Shown here one piece after another: positions 56,814-64,000 of a stretch of DNA of 64,000 nt. This DNA is from Powellomyces hirtus (lineage: Eukaryota > Chytridiomycota > Chytridiomycetes > Spizellomycetales > Powellomycetaceae), in contig JAHLKG010000005.1 of assembly GCA_025526995.1 (NCBI GenBank), positions 1,240,001 through 1,304,000 of the forward strand, read 5' to 3'. The notes below the pieces were generated by a model. The model was not told the DNA's origin. It searched no databases and worked only from the letters and a program-made list of their open reading frames with translations. The translations under genes were made by a program, and so were the position numbers. The first letter of the stretch is position 1. Each line of letters begins with the position of its first letter.

Positions 56814-58533
56814 GATGTTGGTTATTTCTTGTGGGATGTCGGGCTGGTGTAAATTCTTGAGCCAATACAAAAGCTGAAACACAGCAAATCATCTTTTGTC
56901 TTATTTGCTTTCGTCCGTCATGAGCGACGTCCGCGCGTTGTTTTCTTCTCTCTTGTGAATTGCTGGAATTGTTAGATGAGCAAATGGAAAGGAAACTACA
57001 TGGATGAAAATGGTCACAAAGCCCACGTTTCATACGCGGGTGTTCAAATGCTCGGGGATCATATGATGGTATTGGGCATGATAGTCAAACTTGCGCCTTA
57101 TGTTCTTGCGGGTTACCTGCCATTGATTGCGTCCTCTCGCTAAGAAACCCTTACTACAAAAGGCACCTTTGGTGGAATGACTCTGAATCCCCAAACTGGT
57201 GCCAATCCCTGCTGTGGCGGCGGCATCTGAGGTTGTAACGCGTACGCGCGCCTTCACGAGGTTGGCGCCCTCCGAAACCAGCCACGCCAGAGCGGAGTTC
57301 GTGTGAAGAGTTCCAACATTCGTTTGAAGCCGGATTTCAGACCCTTGCGTTATAAAGAGATGTGGAGTGGAGCAGCAAGCCCGATTTTGCGGGCGCATTC
57401 CTCCTCATCTCCTTGGTGGTTCCGCTGAAATACTGGGAGTTTCATGGGTCGAGTTCGCGCCATACAACCTCCCTGGCGTGCTAGCCAAAAATTACTCTTA
57501 TCTCACCACCCCCAAAGTCTGGATTCAGGCCTTTGTAGGCCACCGTCAATCATTTTACATCGCTGAGGAAGGAAGATGTTCTTGACCCCAACAGCTTTAA
57601 CATACACAGGGGAAGCTTGGAGAATTACATCAAGGGACTGACATTGCACTCGACTGCTGATCTATTGGCTTTCATTGTCACGTGGGGGACAATCGGCTTC
57701 TTCTGCTCAATCTATTGAATTGTGGAGAGTACTTCCTCACCGATTCCGCAACAATTCCTACGTGATTTTTGATTTGATGGACAAGCTTCGAAATACTTCA
57801 CCGAGGGCGTACTTGCGACCGCGCAAGCTGCTATCAACATCTTTCCGTGGCGCTGGCACCAAGAATTTCATCCCCCGTGCTGGACTGGCGCCAATCTTTG
57901 GACCAGAACTGGTACCTAATGTCTCGCATTTCTAACCCCGCCAATAACTGTGTCCATCAGATGCATTCCTCAATGGCGATTTCCGTGGCCAGTGCAGGTC
58001 CTGCTACTCACCCCAACATCTCGTTGCTGAGAAGCTCGTTGCTACCACCAACTGGGTCCGCAAGATCGGGTAGGAGGTGTTTTGTTGAAGAGTTTGGGGA
58101 TGGTGACAATATTTGAAGTATAGAAGTATATAAAGGACCACTCGGACTCTGGGCATGTATCGCTGCTGCTGGCCCAGATTGGCCCAACGACAACATCATC
58201 GCCGTTGAGTTTACCTTTGTGATCAACCTCCCCTCTAGACAGACGAGATGCCCAGGGAAAGTCTGGTTCCGGATTGCCTTTGGCCCCATGTTTGTAGGAC
58301 ATACATAAAACACTCGACGGGCGAGGTACATAAATTCTAATCAGAACTAAGATGATACCACCCTAGAAATGCCTATTTTGAAATAGCCTTCCTGTATCAA
58401 TGGCTATACTATGTTATGTACAATGCGAACAAAGGCTTCTTCGTGCATCTCGAACAACCCAGTATCAGCAGAAGGGTGGTTCGGAGCAGCGGATGAGCGC
58501 AGGCAATGCGCCCTGAACCGACGTCTTGCCGTG
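56814..58533. other. 1.7-kb stretch without a supported gene; possible gene remnant
   Basis: Lies 3' of both flanking genes. The plus strand from about 57570 to 57718 has a protein-like run (EDVLDPNSFNIHRGSLENYI) that ends at a stop. Protein-like pieces in other frames follow to about 58120, but no splice sites connect them. This could be a decayed gene. I do not recognise the family. Confidence 0.4.
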
Positions 58534-61500
58534 CTAAACGTTCATGAACCGTTCACCATTTCTCGCGGTGTCCAAGAACTTGTCGGCAGCATGCGCGCGT
58601 TCCAGCCCCTTTCTCAGAGCCAATACACGATTCGCATACAGAGGATCATCATGCTGGTGATGGACGCCCACCGGACGACGATGATGGCGATGATCGTTGA
58701 CAATACGCTTGACGAGCGCAATCGAATCAGGATGTTCTGAGCAACGAGCGACGCAGACTTCCAGTGCGTCGTTGACCATGCGTGAACTCATCGCGAAAGT
58801 GTGGATGATGTCATCGCTAAGTAGCAGAGAGCAAGCGTGACGTTGCGGGCACATTAGCTTGAGGGTATATGGCTGCCACTTCTGCCCGGCGACGGCGGCC
58901 CAGAGCTGCTGTTGTTGGACGGGATCGTGGGTTGTCGCGAGAGCATCGAGGATGTTTCCAGGACATCTATCCGATTTGGTGACGTGAGCATTCAAGAGAT
59001 ACCGGAAGGCTTGCTTGTGATTGTGGAAGATGGCGGTCTGATAGACGAGATCTAACATTCGCGTCGCGGGGAACGGGTCCGCAGGTTTCTGCTTGGAATG
59101 CTCTACGATTGTATCGTAATACGCAAGACCTTGCTGGATGAGCGGGTGCTCTTTCTCAAAATGTTTGATTGCCCACTCGAGAATGGCCCTCCTCATCATG
59201 GTCTTCTCCCGCCTCTCTTTGGTGCCCTCCATACGGTCGACATCCTGCGTTTGTCTGTCATCCGTCCATCCAACCCACATCGCAACATCGTTCACAAGCT
59301 CCTGTGAAGCCAGCTGAAATTCGCTGGCCAAAGTGTCGTCGCGCTCGATAGCGGCGTAAATGCCACCCAAGCCATCCAGTGCGGCGATCCACACCGTCGC
59401 ACTCCGCTCATCGCGCAAGAATTGAAGCAAAGGCTGGGTCTTGCCGAATGACACATGATTTGAGAGGGTCAGTGCCAACGCGTCCGAGACTAGTCCACCT
59501 CGGTCTTCTGTTGATAAGATATCCGGTCGGACGAGCAGAACTTCGCCTATCTTCTCATACTCCTGAGAAGAGTAGTGCGTGCGGTAAAGCCCAGTCCGGT
59601 CAGGATTCGCCAGGAGCAAAACTGGAGAAGAGTCCCTATGCCAGAGCTTACTGCTTGAATCGCTCCTGTTGCGGCCTACAAAGGTCACGAGCTCCACGTT
59701 TGACTTTTCGTATGTCGACAAAGAAATGGTGATGTACGTGAACGGGACAAAATATAAAAATTCTGTCGTGCAATCGGAACCCTCCCGCCACAAGGAAAAA
59801 CGACATTGGGCGAGCACGAGCTCGTCATTGTCAAACTTGACCTTAATCACAGGATGCCCTGGCTGCGAAACCCAAGTTCTCATCATTTGAGCAACCACAG
59901 GTTCCCGCCCATCAGCCTCCAATACAGAGTCCAGAGCTGCCCAAAGATCGCTCGTGGTCGCCGACCCGTAACTGTGCCGGTGTAGATACTCGGTTATGCC
60001 CCGCGCAAATGGGCTGCGCGGCTCAACCGATGATCCGATGCGCATGAATTGCTCAAGCATGGCAATGACTGATGCGCCTTTATTGTAGCTGATGTCATCG
60101 AATAGAAGAGGGATCTGGGTTGGATTGTCAATCCTGCTGGCAATGGGATGGGAGAGCGAGGTGGCATCCGCATAAAATGCCAGCATGTGCTCCATGACAA
60201 AGAACCGCGATTGCAGGTCCATGGAAGGATCGATGCTCGCCACAGCTCCGAACTGCATGTATTCTGCAAATCCTTCATTCAGCCATCTGTTGCAGATGAG
60301 AAAAACGTGTGAGATTAGCAACTGTGTGCGGAGGAATGAGCTAGACATGTGGCCAAACGTACAAATCGTCCCACCACGACATAGTGACCATATCCCCAAA
60401 CCACTGCAGTTCACCGCAAATTAGAACTCTATAGAAGAACCATTTATACCGAATTACCGCTGACCTGATGACCAATTTCATGCGCAACCAGTAATGCAGT
60501 GGTCTGCTTGGCCTCTGGGTCATACTCAGACTCATTGTACATGAGAAGCCTATCCTCGAAAATGAGCAGTCCTGAGGTGCGGGAAGAACGGTCTAAGCTG
60601 CTAGGCATTCCCTTCCAGACTAGCAGAAGAAACCACATACCGAAGTTTTCCATCGCCTCTCCTTAATAGACATTCAACGTCAGTGGTGGTCCGGAATGAG
60701 ACATCGAATACTTAGTTTACCTCCGAAATCCGGTATCGGCCATAGATCAAGCTTTGGGAGAGGAAAGGGAATTTCAAACAAGAAATCGAAGTAGTAAAGA
60801 CATATGTCGGCAATAATAAGTGAATACTGGGCCTCGGCTTGTCGACCTGGCTGAGCAAATACTCTCACATCGACATTATTTTTTGACAATGCGCGAATGC
60901 TCTTCAACGGTCCAATCGCCCATGCGACAAGGTACGTGCTCATCGGAGGCGTGCGCTTAAACCAGAACCGACGACCCGCATGTTCATCTTTACCAGATGC
61001 GATATACTCTATCCGCGCTGGTGGCATGTTCGAAGTCACATCCATTTCTTTGTCAACTGCAATAACCATATCGAACGTCGCTTTCAGATGTGGCTCATCA
61101 AAACAGGGGAATGCTCTTCTGGCTGATATCGGCTCAAAATGTGTGGCTGCAACAGACTCGACTGCACCAGTGAGCTTATTTGTGTACGGACTGTTGTAAA
61201 AACCACGCATTGTGCGGTTGCCCATCACTCCAGAATACGGAACCACGAGGGTGTAGTTCCCTACCCGAAGAGGTCGCCACATGTTTAACCTAACGATATC
61301 ATTGCGATGATAGCTAGTTGATCGTGGATATATGGGCGATGCCAGGTCGGGCCGGTTGAAATGAATATTCGACAACGTAAGCCCGTTTGCATGAAACTCT
61401 AGTATTCTGGTGCTCTCGAGAATTTGAATCGATATTGACGCCGTTCCGGAAAATTCTGACGAGCGGAGGTCCGCCTTCATGTCCAGCACATAATGGAACG

Positions 61501-61789
61501 GAAGCACGTTGGTTGGAAGACGTACGTGCGCTAAATCTGTTTCTCTATGATCTGAGTTCAGGTAGCTCGGCTGGCTAATAAGAAGTAGCAGTCCGAGGAG
61601 GAGAGCCAGAGAACAGGCGGACAGGACTCGTCGACGCCGTTGGCGCGTGACGCCTAGTCTACATTCCGAAGGCGTGGTCTGGGTCTTCATGGAAGATACA
61701 AGTCCGGGTCCAGTACGAGTTCTCAAGTGGAAGCGTTCAAAGTCCTGTCGAGGATACACGGTTCCGGCCATGGCACGGCCTTGGAGCAC
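58534..61789 (-). CDS. Membrane-anchored M1-family zinc aminopeptidase
   Basis: Removes N-terminal residues from peptides, probably outside the cell or in a secretory or vacuolar lumen. Five exons, 61789-60721, 60661-60641, 60571-60465, 60403-60363 and 60286-58534, give 996 residues. A short Arg-rich cytosolic N-terminus precedes a signal anchor (LSACSLALLLGLLLLIS), so topology is type II. The M1 core shows EPISARRAFPCFDEPHLKAT, the exopeptidase motif GGEAMENFG and the zinc site HEIGHQ with the third ligand Glu in LNEGFAE, exactly 18 residues after HEIGH. A long C-terminal helical domain follows. The 21-nt second exon encodes GEAMENF and is symmetric, so skipping it would keep the frame but remove the GAMEN motif. 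The start could also be the ATG at 61771. Only 82 bp separate it from the BTB gene. Confidence 0.95.
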
Positions 61790-61871
61790 GTAAGGGCTAG
61801 AGATAACGCGACGCGTCAGAAACGTTCAATGGTAACAAAGGGCCTTGGGAAGTCCCTAAGGTACACTCATT

Positions 61872-62876
61872 ATGAGTTGTCAATGTTTCACCATGCCAGA
61901 CGGGCAGAAGCTTATCCTTCCCTCCCTGGAAAATGGAAGGGGACTGCTGCTGAGTGAAGTACAAAATAATCAGACTCACCGTCCTGTGCAAAAAAAAAAG
62001 GTCTCCAGAGACATTTCTACCGAGTGGAAGTCTGTCCCAAGTGAATATCAAGCCATGCCGGAGAGCTCACACATGTACGATGATGCCGACATACGCATTG
62101 TCGTTGAAGATACGGTGTTCGAAGTGCACAGGCTTTTCTTAAAGTACCATGCTGAGTACTTTCGAGCAATGTTTAGTGGACCATGGATCGAGAGCACGCA
62201 GACTGTGGACAACGGGGTCAATGGAACGCTTCGGCAGATCAAGCTGCATGAATCTCTCGTCACGGCCGAGCAGTTCACTCTGCTACTGGATTGGATTTAC
62301 AGAAGCATCGTCAAGACAGGCAAAAAACCCTTCCGCATGACTGGTCTAACCGCTTTTCATATGGAGCTCATCGCAAATGTTCTGCAAATTGATTCATTGA
62401 ACAGCCTCTGTCAAACGTTTTTCGCCACCACTGCCCCCGACTACATCACCTGGGAGAATGTAGAGGAGCTTCTGGAGAAAGCTACTGCCCGTGGCCATCG
62501 ACTTCAAGGCTGTATTTCTCACTGCAACGAGTTCCTACTTCGGGAATGCCCATCTTACTATATACGCTGCTGCTTTCTCGCCGAAAAGTTTGATCTTCCC
62601 GCTATCACCGACACAGTGCCTCATTCAAGGTGTCTCCTCTCACCGTGGAAAGATCCGTTCTTCACACGACTCTCACAGGGCTTGCAAAACTCTTTGCTCT
62701 TGTATCAATTGCAACATTTGCCTATTCACTGCTCTGAGTGTACGCCAAAGAGCCATTGCAGCGAAAAGACTCGACTCTACTGTGTCAGTGGTCAACACTT
62801 CTCCAACAAATATACCTCGGCGTACCTATATGGGCCGAAGCCATGTACTGCGGAAACCCTGTCTGGGACGAAGTAA
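61872..62876 (+). CDS. BTB/POZ-domain protein
   Basis: Open frame of 334 residues; the start may instead be the ATG at 62055 (MPESSHMYDD). The BTB domain starts at DADIRIVVEDTVFEVHRLFL, followed by KYHAEYFRAMFSGPW, then a long loop and DWIYRSIV. A helical BACK-like part follows (ENVEELLEKATARGHRLQGC). BTB proteins often bind cullin-3 as ubiquitin ligase adaptors, so a link to protein turnover is possible but not shown. The region after about 62610 has weaker coding character. A splice from GTGCCT near 62612 to CACAG near 62678 keeps the same frame, so the C-terminus is uncertain. Confidence 0.75.
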   Translation: MSCQCFTMPDGQKLILPSLENGRGLLLSEVQNNQTHRPVQKKKVSRDISTEWKSVPSEYQAMPESSHMYDDADIRIVVEDTVFEVHRLFLKYHAEYFRAMFSGPWIESTQTVDNGVNGTLRQIKLHESLVTAEQFTLLLDWIYRSIVKTGKKPFRMTGLTAFHMELIANVLQIDSLNSLCQTFFATTAPDYITWENVEELLEKATARGHRLQGCISHCNEFLLRECPSYYIRCCFLAEKFDLPAITDTVPHSRCLLSPWKDPFFTRLSQGLQNSLLLYQLQHLPIHCSECTPKSHCSEKTRLYCVSGQHFSNKYTSAYLYGPKPCTAETLSGTK

Positions 62877-63767
62877 ACGTGGAGAGAACCTCAGGCGACT
62901 GTTCAACACGGCTTTTGTTCTGCAAATATCTGTGGTCTTATGCTTTGGACCGTATGCACAGAAAGATGGGGTTTCGACGCGAAGGACTTCGCTGAACGGC
63001 GATCGAAGCCATCTGTATCATTCTTCTCAGTAGTTCTGTAAACATTGCTTGTATCTCAATAAGCTCAACTGCTATGCGCTGAACGATCGTTTACTCTAAT
63101 GGTTGGCAAATCGGGGTCCTCCAAGCAAGCGACGCGTTTCTGGCGACGCGCGACGCGTGTGAACGAACGACGATGAATAAGTGCTGAGTTTGCTGACGCT
63201 AGCATGTGTCCCTGCCTTCTTCCATGACTGTGCCCCCCAAGACCTATCCTATAAAACCTCAGTCAAAATTGGTGGGGTCTGCCTTGTTCCTTGCCAACAT
63301 TCCTACTTCGAAGCATCTGGTCCTATGAGCACATTCAATTTACGACACTGGCCTATATAGCTTTGGTAATCAGGGGTGAAGGGTGTCCACAGGTAGGGAG
63401 CTTACACATAGTTAGTGTTGTGGGCCACGGCAATGGGCATTCGGAGCGACATGGCCGTCGGAAGGGGTGCGAAGAAAAAAAGTGTATTATGCTTTTTAAA
63501 TGTAAATTATGCAGTGACGAAGTAGAGGAGGATGATATGTACCGAATGCGTTGGGCGGAATGTCATCAGCGACACATTTCCGCCGTGGCAAATTTTGGGC
63601 GGTGTCACATTGGGCACATGAAGCGGCTACGTGGGACAACTCTCGGAACATTATGTGGCACCTGGTTTCCCTCATATTTCTTCTCCATGTTGCTTACCAC
63701 TGTGCTTTATAGAGTTCGTTTACAAGTCTGTGGAGGTAGAAGGTACCGCCTTGCAGGGTCATTTCCA
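62877..63767. other. Intergenic region with MluI-box-like repeats
   Basis: About 890 bp. Near 63130-63160 GCGACGCG recurs three times, with ACGCGT at 63132 and 63153. A TATA-like CCTATAAAACC lies at about 63248. An alternative 3' part of the BTB gene may extend to about 62995. No other gene seen. Confidence 0.5.
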
Positions 63768-64000
63768 ATGACCTCGCAACCGCATCATGATGTTGGTGAT
63801 GGCAACAACGATGGACGCACAGCCACAAGTGTCCCGATGGCTCCAGAGGAGGTTAATCTCCTGGAGGGGCTTGATGGAAAGCAGAACTCTCTTGACCAGT
63901 ACTCATCGACTGCATTCGATGCTACAACTGCAATCATAGCAACGGCTCCCGTGCCTGCTGAGGGCGAGTTCGCGACTATTGTCGACCCACACATCATCCC
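63768..64000 (+). CDS. 5' end of a further gene, cut by the window
   Basis: From the ATG at 63768 the frame stays open to the last base, at least 77 codons, beginning MTSQPHHDVGDGNNDGRTAT. The peptide is polar and acidic with no known domain, like many disordered N-termini. The frame is also open upstream for about 16 codons (LLYRVRLQ), so the start is not certain. Confidence 0.45.
   Translation, partial: MTSQPHHDVGDGNNDGRTATSVPMAPEEVNLLEGLDGKQNSLDQYSSTAFDATTAIIATAPVPAEGEFATIVDPHII

Noticed and set aside
57030..57398. 122-residue minus-strand frame after eS26
   Set aside because: No domain, no promoter context, low-complexity start. Not enough to call a gene.
1..64000. Overall excess of ACGCGT
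   Set aside because: About 20 sites by eye against roughly 16 expected for a hexamer at even base use. Only the local clusters stand out, not the total.
1..64000. tRNA or rRNA genes
   Set aside because: I looked for the conserved B-box GGTTCGAxTCC and for 5S-like sequence and found none that could be folded. A tRNA scan would be decisive.

Overview
This window is nuclear DNA of a fungus that very probably makes flagellated zoospores, most likely a chytrid. Introns are frequent and short (usually 55-75 nt, GT-AG). Several genes are of fungal type (Cox6, Cox9, Mon1, Sec20, a fused pseudouridine glycosidase/kinase). A gene for the ciliary transition-zone protein CEP290 spans about 9 kb, and fungi without flagella lack it. 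All exon structures were read by eye from splice signals, reading-frame phase and protein family knowledge. No database search was run. I saw no tRNA, rRNA or CRISPR array.

Layout from left to right. 1-7.1 kb: 3' part of a Na+/H+ exchanger (+), a small acidic protein (-) and the TFIIH helicase XPB (+). 7.1-11.2 kb: a 4.1-kb stretch without a recognisable gene, holding a hairpin and short repeats. 11.2-20.1 kb: a DUF4211 nuclear protein (-), a Yippee zinc protein (+), the deubiquitinase UCH (-) and proteasome subunit RPN2 (+). 20.1-28.6 kb: a doubtful small gene, a Ctr copper transporter (-), an unknown basic Ser-rich protein (+) and the oligosaccharyltransferase catalytic subunit STT3 (-). 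29-33.5 kb: two head-to-head glucose-6-phosphate dehydrogenase paralogs. 33.7-40 kb: COX6 (-) and COX9 (+) sharing a promoter, RAD23 (-), and the pseudouridine glycosidase/kinase (+). 40.3-46.1 kb: SEC20 (-), MON1 (+) and an isochorismatase-family hydrolase (+). 46.2-56.8 kb: CEP290 (-) and ribosomal protein eS26 (+). 58.5-64 kb: an M1 aminopeptidase (-), a BTB/POZ protein (+) and the 5' end of one more gene (+).

Neighbouring genes nearly always lie on opposite strands: 20 of the 23 adjacent pairs among the confidently placed genes switch strand. Several divergent pairs match in function: UCH with RPN2 (ubiquitin-proteasome), COX6 with COX9 (cytochrome c oxidase), the two G6PDs (pentose phosphate pathway), and SEC20 with MON1 (membrane traffic). 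RAD23 and XPB both serve nucleotide excision repair, and RAD23 also ties to the proteasome group.

The genes are rich in very small exons. Three of them (21, 15 and 24 nt) have lengths divisible by three and matching phases, and each carries a catalytic or cofactor-binding motif of an enzyme (GAMEN of the aminopeptidase, the NADP-binding loop of G6PD, the GVHRG loop of the pseudouridine glycosidase). Skipping any of them would leave an in-frame protein without its active-site motif. This is the most interesting pattern I found. Other odd points are a 10-nt microexon and a GC-AG intron in the Yippee gene, a start codon standing alone in the first coding exon of eS26, a cluster of four MluI-box sites before the isochorismatase gene, and RFxV motifs in the unknown basic protein.
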